Origin: an uncultured Lachnospiraceae bacterium
Lineage (GTDB): Bacteria > Bacillota > Clostridia > Lachnospirales > Lachnospiraceae
Direction: 5' to 3'
Assembly (NCBI GenBank): GCA_947169235.1
Contig: CAMVOY010000013.1
Location: forward strand, 1 to 47,651
Length of the DNA stretch: 47,651 bases
A program made the translations under genes and the position numbers. The stretch's first letter is position 1, and every line of letters starts with the position of its first letter. The notes under the pieces are model-generated. The model was not told the origin of the DNA and made no database searches. It saw nothing but the letters and a program-made list of their open reading frames with translations. Positions 25,626 to 34,364 of this stretch are shown here, piece by piece.

Positions 25626-27893
25626 ATGAAAAAAAGGCTTTCAATCATACTTTCATCGGTACTCCTTATGGCGAGTATCTGTACGGTCACTCCTTCGGCT
25701 GCTGCATTTGATAAACCTACGGATCAACTCGATCTGAATACGCTTGAGCCCTTATTCGGCTCATATGCCGAAGACGAGAAGCTCGAGCCCGCCCCGGATC
25801 CTGTTTTTGATGATTCGGAAAACGGGGATGATATCGGACTCTACAAGAATAACGAAGCACTTGTCACGCTCTCTCTTCCCGAGGGGAAAACGAGTCCTCT
25901 ACTTTCAGAGGGCGTTTTTTCTGAAGATGCAAGGATATATATTCGCGATGTGATGAACTTCGGATCATTTTTCGTTATACATACAAGCTCCTCCACACTC
26001 TCAACAGAGGAGCTCATAAGGATGCTTTCGGACTACCCGTATGTGAGCGAGGTGACTCCGAACTACACTCTCACACAAAGCGGCACAGACCCTCTGCTTT
26101 CCGAGCAGTGGTACCTAAACGACGAGACCTACAGACCCGGGCGGGCGCACTATGATGTTTTACCGGATTCGGATATTTCCTACAAAAAAGAGGATCCGTT
26201 CGTAATCCCTTCAGACACAAACCCTCCTGTAGTTGCGGTGGTGGATGCCGGTATTGACTATACTCATGAGGATCTCCGGGATAAGATGTGGGTAAATCCA
26301 TACCCGTCTCTACCCGGAAAGTACGGATATGATTTTTGCAACAGCCGGGAGGATCCACTGCCCACTTCACCTCTGGATTCGCATGGAACCTCAGTTGCAG
26401 GTGTCATCGCCGCTTCCACAGACAACAGCGTAGGCATCAGCGGTATCTCTCGCGATGCAAAGCTTATGTCGCTTAAGATATTTGACTCGGACAACCCTGA
26501 CAACAGCGGAACCATAGCCAATCAGGTTGCTGCGTTCGAATACATATATAAGGCAAAAAAGCTCGGTGTCAACATAGTCGCGGCAAACTGCTCATTCTGT
26601 GTTGAGCCATCAGCCTATCCTTATTCGGACATCGGGAGCAAGGTTATAGGCGTGATAGATTCGACGATAAATAAGCTTGGTGAAATGGGTGTGCTTTTTG
26701 CATACTCAGCCGGAAATGAAGGTGCAGATCTCGAACAGAAACCGTACGGGCTGCCTTTCCAGCAGGATTTAACATACCTTCTGGTCACGGGCGCCACGAC
26801 GTACAAGGGTGAAGTAGCATCATACTCGAACCGCGGCGCAAATCACGTTCACCTGATGGCACCCGGAAGCACGATACTTACAACCACTACCAGGGACAAC
26901 TTCCTCCCGGCCTCATATGACGACAGCAAAAAAAGTCGGCTGTGCATGTTCTGTGAGGATTTTCCTGCCGGAAGAAAAACCCTGCTTCGTGACTCAAACA
27001 ACTCGGCCATATCAGTATCTCACAGTTCGGATGATATCCACGGAGATATACAGAGCGGGTCAGGTATGGTCACCATCAAAAATGCCAACAGCAGTAACTC
27101 TGACGACTACATGGTTTTTTACGATGTTACCGATTTTCCAATAAACTATGACGGCTCATCGAAATACTATTTTTCATTTGTGGTCCAGCTGTCAAACAGA
27201 GGCGTTGGAACATGGTTCGATGTGAGCGGACGACTCGGCGCACATAAAGCCGTTCAGGCCTGGCGCGTAAGGGATACCGGACGATATTACCTGTCCGTCA
27301 ACGTCAAAAAACTACTCGAAAACAACACATTAACCAACGGTATGAAGATCTGCATAGATTCTTTTGCGCTGTCGGTAGCAGATCCCAATACCTCCGAGTT
27401 CGGCAGATACGCATATGTAAACGGTACCTCGTTTGCAGCACCCTGCGTGGCGGGTGCCGTAGCAAGACTCGCTACGGTCTTTCCAAATGAAAGCGCATCT
27501 TTCCGCAAGCAGTTTATCCTTGAGAACACCGTGAAAAAAGATGCGTATGTCGGCAAATGTTCAACGGGCGGACTACTGAATATGTCTGCTTTTCCGACAC
27601 AGGTCTCACATCCGGTGAACCCGACGATAAAAGCGACAGGTATCAGACTGAATAAGTCTTCAGCCAAACTGAAAGTAAAGAAAAAACTGAAACTTAAAGC
27701 TACCGTTTTACCGTCAGATGCGGCTGATAAACGGATAAAATGGAAGATAAATAAAAAATCCTACGTCTCCGTAAGCCAAAAGGGCGTCGTAAGAGCGAAG
27801 AAAAAAGGACGCGGACACACTGTTAAAGTAACCGCATACCTTGCAAAGAATAAAAAAATAAAAGCGATCTGTAAGATAAAGATAAAGAAGTAA
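25626..27893 (+). CDS. Secreted subtilisin-like protease with insertion and Ig-like tail
   Basis: This 755-residue S8 peptidase starts with a signal peptide (cleavage near residue 27, after SAAA). A likely I9-type inhibitory propeptide lies at about 112-150. The catalytic triad is D207 (VAVVDAGID), H253 (DSHGTSVAGV) and S602 (NGTSFAAP). About 165 residues (roughly 425-595) are inserted between the APGSTI strand and the serine; they look like a beta-rich carbohydrate-binding or jelly-roll module. The tail (about 665-755) resembles a bacterial Ig-like group 2 domain and is very lysine rich. GGAGG precedes the ATG. An HD-GYP receptor gene follows after 13 bases. Confidence 0.92.
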   Translation: MKKRLSIILSSVLLMASICTVTPSAAAFDKPTDQLDLNTLEPLFGSYAEDEKLEPAPDPVFDDSENGDDIGLYKNNEALVTLSLPEGKTSPLLSEGVFSEDARIYIRDVMNFGSFFVIHTSSSTLSTEELIRMLSDYPYVSEVTPNYTLTQSGTDPLLSEQWYLNDETYRPGRAHYDVLPDSDISYKKEDPFVIPSDTNPPVVAVVDAGIDYTHEDLRDKMWVNPYPSLPGKYGYDFCNSREDPLPTSPLDSHGTSVAGVIAASTDNSVGISGISRDAKLMSLKIFDSDNPDNSGTIANQVAAFEYIYKAKKLGVNIVAANCSFCVEPSAYPYSDIGSKVIGVIDSTINKLGEMGVLFAYSAGNEGADLEQKPYGLPFQQDLTYLLVTGATTYKGEVASYSNRGANHVHLMAPGSTILTTTTRDNFLPASYDDSKKSRLCMFCEDFPAGRKTLLRDSNNSAISVSHSSDDIHGDIQSGSGMVTIKNANSSNSDDYMVFYDVTDFPINYDGSSKYYFSFVVQLSNRGVGTWFDVSGRLGAHKAVQAWRVRDTGRYYLSVNVKKLLENNTLTNGMKICIDSFALSVADPNTSEFGRYAYVNGTSFAAPCVAGAVARLATVFPNESASFRKQFILENTVKKDAYVGKCSTGGLLNMSAFPTQVSHPVNPTIKATGIRLNKSSAKLKVKKKLKLKATVLPSDAADKRIKWKINKKSYVSVSQKGVVRAKKKGRGHTVKVTAYLAKNKKIKAICKIKIKK

Positions 27894-27906
27894 GGAGGAG
27901 AAAGTA

Positions 27907-30042
27907 ATGCCCATAAAAAGGAAAACAAAAAAGAGTTGGATAGCAGGGCTTATCCTCGGAAGTATCCTTCTCAATATCGGCATATCCCAGGCAGCATCCT
28001 CTGCCGGTTTAGCCCTTTATCTCGATTCGATAGGTACCGTTATAGCATCCATATTCGGAGGATTTTTACCGGGTATCCTGGTTGGTTTCATCACCAACCT
28101 GATAAAGACCATCTTTGATCCATCCTCCATATACTATGGTCTGATCAATGTCCTTATAGCTGTATTTGCAGCATTCTTTGCAAGTCACGGCTGGTTCAAG
28201 AGCATATTAAAGATCTTTGTTCCGATCGTTGCCACAGGCATCTTTGTAGGTGGCCTGAGTTCGATACTCACGTGGGCTCTCTACGGCTTCGCCACCGAGG
28301 GAATATCTGCAGAACTCGCCTCAACGATCTACAACAATACATTTTTCTCGATGTTCGGATCGCAGCTTTCTGCTGATATCCTGATAGACCTTGTCGACAA
28401 GCTGATCACATTCTATGTGGCGTTTGCGATATACAAACTCATACCCAAAAAGATTTCCGAGAACTTTACTCTCACCAACTGGCAGCAGGATCCTCTGAGC
28501 CAGGAGATGTTAAGGATCGCCCGTACGATGAGCGTGCGTTCCCTGTCTCTTCGAGTAAAGATCATCATAGTTTTGGTCCCGTCGATGTTTCTTATCGCGA
28601 TAGCAAGTACTCTTATAAGCTACGGCATCTATGTAAACATGACCGTGGATGACAGAAAAGAACTTGCCACGACCATAGCGGATCTTGAATCCGCCGTCAT
28701 AAATCCGGACCGCGTTGATGAGTACATCGAAAAAGGTAAAAATGCTCCGGGCTACCGCGACATCGAGCAGAAACTAACCACTATCCGAGAGAGCTCCGAT
28801 GATATCGAATATGTTTATATCTATCGCATATTGGAAGACGGCTATCATGTTGTATTCGACCTTGACACACCCGAACTTAAAGGTGCCGCCCCGGGCGACA
28901 TCGTCGCTGTCGAAGAATCCTTCAAACCATATATGAATGAGCTTTTGGAGGGCAAAGAGATAGAGCCACTTATATACGAAGACAGGTACGGGTGGCTGAT
29001 GACCGTATACAAGCCGATCTACGATTCGAACGGCAAATGTCAATGCTACGCCTGTGTAGATGTGTCGATGGACAAGCTGTACGGCAACGGAACCATATTC
29101 CTTGCAAAGCTTTTCTCGCTGTTCTTCGGTCTTTTCATCTTGATCCTGGCGGTGGGACTGTGGTTGACCAAATATCACATCATATTTCCGGTCAACACCA
29201 TCTCCTACAGCGTGAGCCATTTCGCCCACGAGAATGCCCAGGCCATGGAGGAACAGGTCAAGGAGATCCACAAACTGGCTATCGGAACCGGTGACGAGGT
29301 CGAAAACCTCTATCACGCAGTTTCAAAGCTGGCTGATGACGACCTGCAGTACTCACTGGATATACAGCGCAAGAACGAAGTGATCATGCAGATGCAGAGC
29401 GGCCTGATCATCATACTCGCCGACCTCGTCGAGAGCCGAGACAAGTGTACCGGAGATCACGTCCGCAAGACCGCTGCCTATGTAAAGATCATCATGAGGC
29501 AGATGAAGATACTCAATATATACGCAGATCAGCTCACTGACGAGTTCGTAAGAAACGTCGGAGACTCTGCACCACTCCATGATGTCGGAAAGATCCACGT
29601 CCCGGATGCGATACTTAACAAGGCGGGAAGACTTACCGATGAAGAGTTCACCATTATGAAGGAACACACTACGGCAGGTGCCGAGATCCTCGACCGTGCG
29701 ATCGAGCTTGTTCCGGATACAGGATACCTAAGAGAAGCCAAAAACCTTGCCCTCTACCATCATGAAAAATGGAACGGCACCGGATACCCGATGGGACTTT
29801 CCGGAGAAGACATCCCTCTGTCTGCACGTATCATGGCAGTTGCGGACGTGTTCGATGCACTCGTATCCAAGCGAAGCTACAAGGAAGGCATGCCGTTTGA
29901 AAAGGCCATGTCAATCATAACAGAAGGCGCAGGCAGCCACTTCGATGCCGAGATCGTAAGAGCGTTTGAAAGCGCCGAAGAAGAAGTCAGAGAGGTTTCT
30001 CTGATGCACATGGATCAGAGCGCAGGTGGACTTATCATCTGA
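27907..30042 (+). CDS. Membrane HD-GYP c-di-GMP phosphodiesterase receptor
   Basis: This 711-residue protein opens with about six membrane segments (12-190) that look like an ECF-transporter S-component or VUT-like sensor, then a further membrane segment near 212. An extracytoplasmic Cache-like domain (about 230-395), a membrane segment (about 400-425) and a linker follow. The C-terminal HD-GYP domain is intact, with HDVGK (H558-D559) and HHEKWNGTGYP (H618-H619). It should hydrolyse c-di-GMP in response to an external ligand. It lies 13 bases after the protease gene with AAGGAGG before the ATG, suggesting that the two are expressed together. Confidence 0.9.
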   Translation: MPIKRKTKKSWIAGLILGSILLNIGISQAASSAGLALYLDSIGTVIASIFGGFLPGILVGFITNLIKTIFDPSSIYYGLINVLIAVFAAFFASHGWFKSILKIFVPIVATGIFVGGLSSILTWALYGFATEGISAELASTIYNNTFFSMFGSQLSADILIDLVDKLITFYVAFAIYKLIPKKISENFTLTNWQQDPLSQEMLRIARTMSVRSLSLRVKIIIVLVPSMFLIAIASTLISYGIYVNMTVDDRKELATTIADLESAVINPDRVDEYIEKGKNAPGYRDIEQKLTTIRESSDDIEYVYIYRILEDGYHVVFDLDTPELKGAAPGDIVAVEESFKPYMNELLEGKEIEPLIYEDRYGWLMTVYKPIYDSNGKCQCYACVDVSMDKLYGNGTIFLAKLFSLFFGLFILILAVGLWLTKYHIIFPVNTISYSVSHFAHENAQAMEEQVKEIHKLAIGTGDEVENLYHAVSKLADDDLQYSLDIQRKNEVIMQMQSGLIIILADLVESRDKCTGDHVRKTAAYVKIIMRQMKILNIYADQLTDEFVRNVGDSAPLHDVGKIHVPDAILNKAGRLTDEEFTIMKEHTTAGAEILDRAIELVPDTGYLREAKNLALYHHEKWNGTGYPMGLSGEDIPLSARIMAVADVFDALVSKRSYKEGMPFEKAMSIITEGAGSHFDAEIVRAFESAEEEVREVSLMHMDQSAGGLII

Positions 30043-30060
30043 TAACAATACTGAATTCTA

Positions 30061-30090
30061 AAAGAAGTGACCGAGACAGGTCACTTCTTT
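30061..30090. terminator. Bidirectional terminator between the HD-GYP and GH25 genes
   Basis: AAAGAAGTGACC (30061-30072) pairs with GGTCACTTCTTT (30079-30090) across a 6-base loop, with T-rich flanks. The GH25 stop codon lies in the right arm. It separates convergent genes. Confidence 0.8.
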
Positions 30091-31025
30091 TTCTTTACAA
30101 ACTCTACATTAAGATCCGCTCCACCGTGAATACCGGGAACCTTTCCCGATTCCGAATACTGCCAGAACGTAAACCTGTATGGCGTCTGCGGCTCCGGCCG
30201 ATAATCCGCATACCACAGCGGGTATGCCTCCAGCTGAGACAGATCAAACATGTGATCCTCGCAGTAAAGGTTACTGTATATCGCCGGTTGATAACCCGCA
30301 TCCTGTATCACTTTGCAAAATGCTAGAGTGTTTTTGGTAAACTGCTCCTTGCTGAGACCATCCGTACGAGCTTCATCCTCTTTGATGTACTCGGGATCAT
30401 AAACCACCGGCAGCTCAAGTTTTGAATCATTAAGCTCCCTGAGTGTCAGGTTCGCCTCCTCGATGGCCTCTTCTTCATTGATCGCCTGAGAGAAAAAGTA
30501 AACTCCGAGATCCATACCTGCCGCTCTGGCTTTTTTGAAACTCGACTGAAACTCCCTGTCTACCAAAAGCTTCCCTTCCTTACCGTAGCCTCTGTACCCG
30601 AGTCTCAAAAATGCAAAATCGTAGCCGGCCTTCTTGACCTTTTTCCAATCTATCTCCCCGTTGTGATGAGAGACATCTACGCCCTTTCGGCTTTTGTAAA
30701 CGCCGTCATCATAGGAATCAAACATTTTCGGGTTGTCCGGAGTGTGAACTATCTTTGATATATCATACGGATGTTTTGTGACACGGTCGTCAATCACCAT
30801 CTCATAACGGTTTCCCTGGACGTCATAGTAAACCAGGATCTCGGGCTGATCAGCCTCCGCAGGCTTCTCCGGCTCCTCGGTATCAGCGGGTTCAGCCTCA
30901 CTGACTTGATCGAGCTCGTCCATTTTTTTGAGCGTGCAGCCCGACGTCAGACCGGTCACGAGCGCAAAACACAGAATCAGCGCCCATAGGCGCTGATCCA
31001 TAAAAGATATCATCTTTTTACTCAT
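30081..31025 (-). CDS. GH25 lysozyme-like lipoprotein
   Basis: This 314-residue protein has a lipoprotein signal (ALVTGLTSGC, lipidated Cys30), an acidic linker (about 35-60), a small uncharacterised region and then a GH25 muramidase domain from about residue 113. GVDVSHHNGEIDWKKVKKAG, FLRLGYRGY, the catalytic strand VVYDPEY (usually D-x-E) and FWQYSESG are present. It would cut peptidoglycan outside the membrane. It starts 5 bases after the divergent flagellin-like gene without a clear ribosome-binding site, so coupled translation is likely. A role in flagellar insertion through the wall is possible but inferred. Confidence 0.88.
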   Translation of the reverse strand: MSKKMISFMDQRLWALILCFALVTGLTSGCTLKKMDELDQVSEAEPADTEEPEKPAEADQPEILVYYDVQGNRYEMVIDDRVTKHPYDISKIVHTPDNPKMFDSYDDGVYKSRKGVDVSHHNGEIDWKKVKKAGYDFAFLRLGYRGYGKEGKLLVDREFQSSFKKARAAGMDLGVYFFSQAINEEEAIEEANLTLRELNDSKLELPVVYDPEYIKEDEARTDGLSKEQFTKNTLAFCKVIQDAGYQPAIYSNLYCEDHMFDLSQLEAYPLWYADYRPEPQTPYRFTFWQYSESGKVPGIHGGADLNVEFVKKKK

Positions 31026-31030
31026 AATTC

Positions 31031-31807
31031 TTAGAACAAAGCACCAAACTGCTTGCTCTCCTCCTCCTGTTGTTTCTTCTGCATCATCATCTGGTAAGTC
31101 TGCAAGAGGTTTTCTTTTGACAGCTTTGACGCCATCTCTGCAATGTCAGCATCCTCAATACGGCTCGCGGCGCTGGACAGATTCTCCTGACCGATCGCGT
31201 TATACTGGATGGAATACTCCATTCCGTTGTACTGTGCACCGATCTTTCCACGGGTCTCCGATACCTGGGAGAGCGCATTGTCAATGATGCTTACAGAGTT
31301 CTTTGCAGGATCATTGCTCGTAACATCAAAGTCCTTGATGCCGAGAGCCTCAAGTGTGGCTGTGCCGATATCAACACCCTTGCCCTGTCCTTCGTTCGCC
31401 CCTGTCTGCGCATATCCATCATAGGTGCCGTCAAGAAGCTTTTTCTTGTTAAACTCTGTGTTGTTTGCAACATCGGCGATACCCTGCTTCAGCTGATCAA
31501 CCTCATCTTGTATTTTCTGACGGTCATCATCTGTAAGCACTGCCGTGTTCTGTGCCTGTACGGCCAACGTACGGATACGGCTAAGGCTATCCGCTATCTT
31601 ATCAGTGGCACCATCTGCCACGTTTAAAAGCGATTTCACATCTTCAGCATTTCGCTGACCTTGTGCCAATCCGTTGACCTGGGCGTTTTCCTTTTCTACG
31701 ATCGCTGACTCCGCTGCTCCATCAGCGGCGCTCTGAAGTCTGTTTCCGCTTGCGATCGCTGCGGTGTAGTAACCTGCACCACCGGATACTCCTGAAATCT
31801 CGCTCAT
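31031..31807 (-). CDS. Divergent flagellin-like protein
   Basis: This 258-residue protein has a recognisable D1 core: LSRIRTLAVQAQNT, DEVDQLKQGIADVANNTEFN and KLLDGTYDG, plus C-terminal NLSSAASRIEDADIAEMASKLSKE. Both ends depart from flagellin. The N-terminus (MSEISGVSGGAGYYTAAI) lacks the usual asparagine-rich D0 start, and the C-terminus ends KKQQEEESKQFGALF instead of LSQANQ-type sequence. It has almost no variable domain. It could be a minor filament, hook-associated or secreted flagellin-like protein. It pairs with a GH25 lipoprotein gene and has a sigma-A-like promoter, unlike the main flagellin unit. Confidence 0.8.
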   Translation of the reverse strand: MSEISGVSGGAGYYTAAIASGNRLQSAADGAAESAIVEKENAQVNGLAQGQRNAEDVKSLLNVADGATDKIADSLSRIRTLAVQAQNTAVLTDDDRQKIQDEVDQLKQGIADVANNTEFNKKKLLDGTYDGYAQTGANEGQGKGVDIGTATLEALGIKDFDVTSNDPAKNSVSIIDNALSQVSETRGKIGAQYNGMEYSIQYNAIGQENLSSAASRIEDADIAEMASKLSKENLLQTYQMMMQKKQQEEESKQFGALF

Positions 31808-31858
31808 ATTATCGCCTCACTTTCATATCTAAAGGCATACAACTACCGATACATAATT

Positions 31859-31887
31859 ATAATAACACAAATCATATTCCTTGTAAA
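31859..31887 (-). promoter_or_regulatory. Sigma-A-like promoter of the flagellin-like gene
   Basis: On the minus strand TTTACA (31882-31887) and TATTAT (31859-31864) are separated by 17 bases, 52 bases before the start codon. No GCCGATAA-type element is present. Confidence 0.55.
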
Positions 31888-31941
31888 GCTGTTTTTTCGC
31901 TTTTTTTCGGGCTTTATACGAAACTTTTTCGTAAATTAAGG

Positions 31942-31970
31942 TTGTCATTTGCCTGTGATTGTGTTATAAT
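31942..31970 (+). promoter_or_regulatory. Sigma-A-like promoter of the DHH gene
   Basis: TTGTCA (31942-31947) and TATAAT (31965-31970) are separated by 17 bases and lie about 50 bases before the start codon. Confidence 0.7.
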
Positions 31971-32021
31971 AATGCTCGTATTGATTTGTGTTTGTATAAA
32001 CACTTATGAATGGAGGGTATT

Positions 32022-32957
32022 ATGAGCAAGAGATTGGTTACAAGAAGCGACTTCGACGGTTTGGTTTGTGCTATGCTCCTCAAGGAGATTGACATCATTG
32101 ATGAGATCACTTTTGTGCATCCCAAAGATGTCCAGGACGGAAAGGTAGAGCTTTCCGAAAATGATATCACAACAAACCTTCCTTTCGACGCTCGTGTTTC
32201 ACTGGCCTTTGACCATCACGAGAGCGAGCTTTCGCGTGTTGACCCTGAACTTGCCAAGGACAAGTTCATCATAGATGGAGATGCAAAGAGTGCCGCTCGT
32301 GTAGTTTATGATTACTATGGCGGAGCAAAGACTTTCACGCGCGTTTCCGATGAGATCATGGTTGCCGTAGACAAGGGTGACTCCGCGGACTTCACCGTAG
32401 ATGAGATCCTCGAGCCGAAAGACTGGGTACTTCTTAACTTCCTTATGGATGCCCGTACAGGACTCGGCCGTTTCCATGAATTCCGTATTTCAAACTATCA
32501 GCTGATGATGGAGCTTATCGACTATTGTGTTGAGCATTCCATCGATCAGGTTCTCGAGCTTCCTGACGTAAAGGAGCGTGTTGCTCTGTATTTCGATCAG
32601 CAGAAGCTTTTCAAGGAGCAACTTGAGCGCATTACCAAGATTCATGACCGTGTAGCTGTTATCGATCTCAGAAATGAAGAGACGATCTACACAGGAAACC
32701 GTTTCATGGTTTATGCTATGCATCCCGAAGTTGAGATGAGTGTTCATATCGCATGGGGCTTCAAAAAGCAGAACACGGCGGTTATGATCGGAAAGTCGAT
32801 CGTGAACAAGTCATCAAAGGTCAATATCGGCGATCTGTGCTTAAGCTATGGCGGAGGCGGACACGCCAATGCAGGTACATGCCAGTTGCCAAATGACAAG
32901 GTTGATTCCGAGATGCCGACCATCATTGAGAAGCTTAACGGAAACATCCCGGTATAA
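32022..32957 (+). CDS. DHH-family phosphoesterase
   Basis: This 311-residue protein has the DHH superfamily metal motifs near the N-terminus: RSDFDGLVCAML, then AFDHHESEL, and further on VDKGDSADF. Its C-terminal DHHA1-type substrate domain ends in GGGGHANAGTCQ. These proteins cleave phosphodiester or pyrophosphate bonds (oligonucleotides or cyclic dinucleotides in related groups). No membrane or GGDEF-like part is present, so it is not GdpP. The start at 32022 follows GGAGGG by 5 bases; an upstream ATG at 32010 overlaps that site. It is a single-gene unit with its own promoter and terminator. Confidence 0.88.
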   Translation: MSKRLVTRSDFDGLVCAMLLKEIDIIDEITFVHPKDVQDGKVELSENDITTNLPFDARVSLAFDHHESELSRVDPELAKDKFIIDGDAKSAARVVYDYYGGAKTFTRVSDEIMVAVDKGDSADFTVDEILEPKDWVLLNFLMDARTGLGRFHEFRISNYQLMMELIDYCVEHSIDQVLELPDVKERVALYFDQQKLFKEQLERITKIHDRVAVIDLRNEETIYTGNRFMVYAMHPEVEMSVHIAWGFKKQNTAVMIGKSIVNKSSKVNIGDLCLSYGGGGHANAGTCQLPNDKVDSEMPTIIEKLNGNIPV

Positions 32958-32970
32958 TGATCATGATTAT

Positions 32971-33006
32971 AAAAGCCTCGGCAGACTGCCGAGGCTTTTT
33001 TTGACT
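32971..33006. terminator. Strong bidirectional terminator
   Basis: AAAAGCCTCGGCA and TGCCGAGGCTTTT pair across a 3-base loop, with seven T on the plus strand and TTTTATAA on the minus strand. It serves the convergent DHH and methyltransferase transcripts. Confidence 0.92.
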
Positions 33007-33013
33007 TTATATA

Positions 33014-33763
33014 TCACCACGCACCATCCGTCCCCACGAGGATCGTGTTCTGTTTTTCCAAAGCTCCCATCTCTTTTTTACATGCAAACATATCAGTATT
33101 TTTAAAATTGTTTTTCAGTATCTCGTATTCAAGTATTCCCTGCATGGAGCCCGGACCCTTGATGGCAGTTATCAGATTTATCATATAAACACCGCCCGGG
33201 TTTAAACACCTCTTTACATTTTTCACCTGCTTATCTTTTAACAGATCATCATCCATCCTGTTTGAGATATAACAATCATTGATAATAAGGTCATATGTCT
33301 GATCCGTATTCACCAGATAATCATTTGCATCCTCAGTAAATATTCTCAGACGATCAGTATTTGTCAGATCATAATCTTTATACAATTCATCCAGATAAAA
33401 ATACTGCATGGCAAGCTGTACCATGATCGGTTTGAACTCGACCACGTCTATCGTTTTATCCGGGAAAGAATCAATATAATATTTGGGAAATGAAAACCCT
33501 GCTCCACCCAATAAAAGTGTCGACTTGATCTCGGGTCTCTTTTCCAACGCGACGACAAAATCTTTGGTGTATTTAAATACCAGCTCGTAGTGTCTGCCCT
33601 CCTCCATAACAGCGGCGGACTCCCGAACCTCATCAACCAAAAGAAGCCTCAAAAGCTCATGGTTTTCTATCGCTTCTTTTACTTCTATCCGGCCGTATCC
33701 CGGTTCATTTTTCATGAAGATAATACGACCCTGACGCGGAAAAACATCATTGTTCTTTTTCAT
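33014..33763 (-). CDS. Spermidine-synthase-like methyltransferase-fold protein
   Basis: This protein of about 249 residues has a class I methyltransferase fold resembling spermidine synthase. A short N-terminal beta part is followed by STLLLGGAGFSFPKYYI (motif I region), TIDVVEFKPIM with the acidic residue at the end of strand 2, TEDANDYL, and YDLIINDCYIS. The catalytic Asp and substrate identity are uncertain, and polyamine synthesis is not established. The start is set at 33763; an ATG at 33790 would extend the overlap with the upstream phosphoesterase gene from 17 to 44 bases. It ends the long minus-strand operon at the shared terminator. Confidence 0.72.
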   Translation of the reverse strand: MKKNNDVFPRQGRIIFMKNEPGYGRIEVKEAIENHELLRLLLVDEVRESAAVMEEGRHYELVFKYTKDFVVALEKRPEIKSTLLLGGAGFSFPKYYIDSFPDKTIDVVEFKPIMVQLAMQYFYLDELYKDYDLTNTDRLRIFTEDANDYLVNTDQTYDLIINDCYISNRMDDDLLKDKQVKNVKRCLNPGGVYMINLITAIKGPGSMQGILEYEILKNNFKNTDMFACKKEMGALEKQNTILVGTDGAW

Positions 33764-34361
33764 ATGTCCATATATATTTTTGGTATGCATTTATAACTGT
33801 TGTTTCACCGTAGGTTGCGATCCTCGGCTGTTTGTAATTGTAGGTCATGTGCACATGTCCGTGAGCGAATACCCGAGGATGATATTTATCAAGTATTTTG
33901 TAAAAGCTTTTAAATCCACGATGCGGAAGTTCTTCCCCATCACATAGATCCGCAGCCGGTGAATGTGTGACAAGTATGTCCAGACCATGTTTAAAGAACA
34001 GTTTCTTTTTCAGTTTATTTACCCGTTTTTTCATCGACCTTTCGGTGAATAAATGCTCTCCTTTTTTATACTCCATCGAGCCACCGAGTCCGGCTATCCT
34101 GATCCCCTCATACACAAAAACCTTGCCGTCTATGGACGTGCAGCCACCGGGTGGAGTTTTCTCATAGCACTCGTCGTGATTTCCGTGTACATAAAGAACG
34201 GGCCCCTTGAAATAGGTTGCAAGAAAAGAAAGGTACTGGGGCGGGAGATCGCCGCAGGATATGATGATATCAATCCCGTCAAGCTTCTCCTTTTCAAAAA
34301 AATCCCACAGGCCCTTGTCAGGCTCATCTGCCAGAAAAAGAATCTTCACCTGATCTTTCAA
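33747..34361 (-). CDS. Calcineurin-like metallophosphoesterase
   Basis: This 204-residue protein has most metallophosphoesterase motifs: SCGDLPP, YVHGNHDE, VTHSP and AHGHVH. The first motif, usually D-x-H, reads ADEPD, so one metal ligand is altered. Such enzymes cleave phosphomonoesters or diesters with two metals. It overlaps the next gene and starts 3 bases after the ParB-BMP fusion gene, so it is translationally linked in the operon. Its substrate is unknown. Confidence 0.82.
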   Translation of the reverse strand: MKDQVKILFLADEPDKGLWDFFEKEKLDGIDIIISCGDLPPQYLSFLATYFKGPVLYVHGNHDECYEKTPPGGCTSIDGKVFVYEGIRIAGLGGSMEYKKGEHLFTERSMKKRVNKLKKKLFFKHGLDILVTHSPAADLCDGEELPHRGFKSFYKILDKYHPRVFAHGHVHMTYNYKQPRIATYGETTVINAYQKYIWTYEKEQ

Positions 34362-34364
34362 CGC

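Noticed and set aside
27907-28480. Stand-alone ECF transporter S component
   Set aside because: The frame continues without a break into the Cache and HD-GYP domains, so it is part of one receptor.
31831-31852. Possible sigma-D promoter TAAA...CCGATAC on the plus strand
   Set aside because: The spacing is 12 bases instead of about 15-16, the first G is absent and it points away from the flagellin-like gene.
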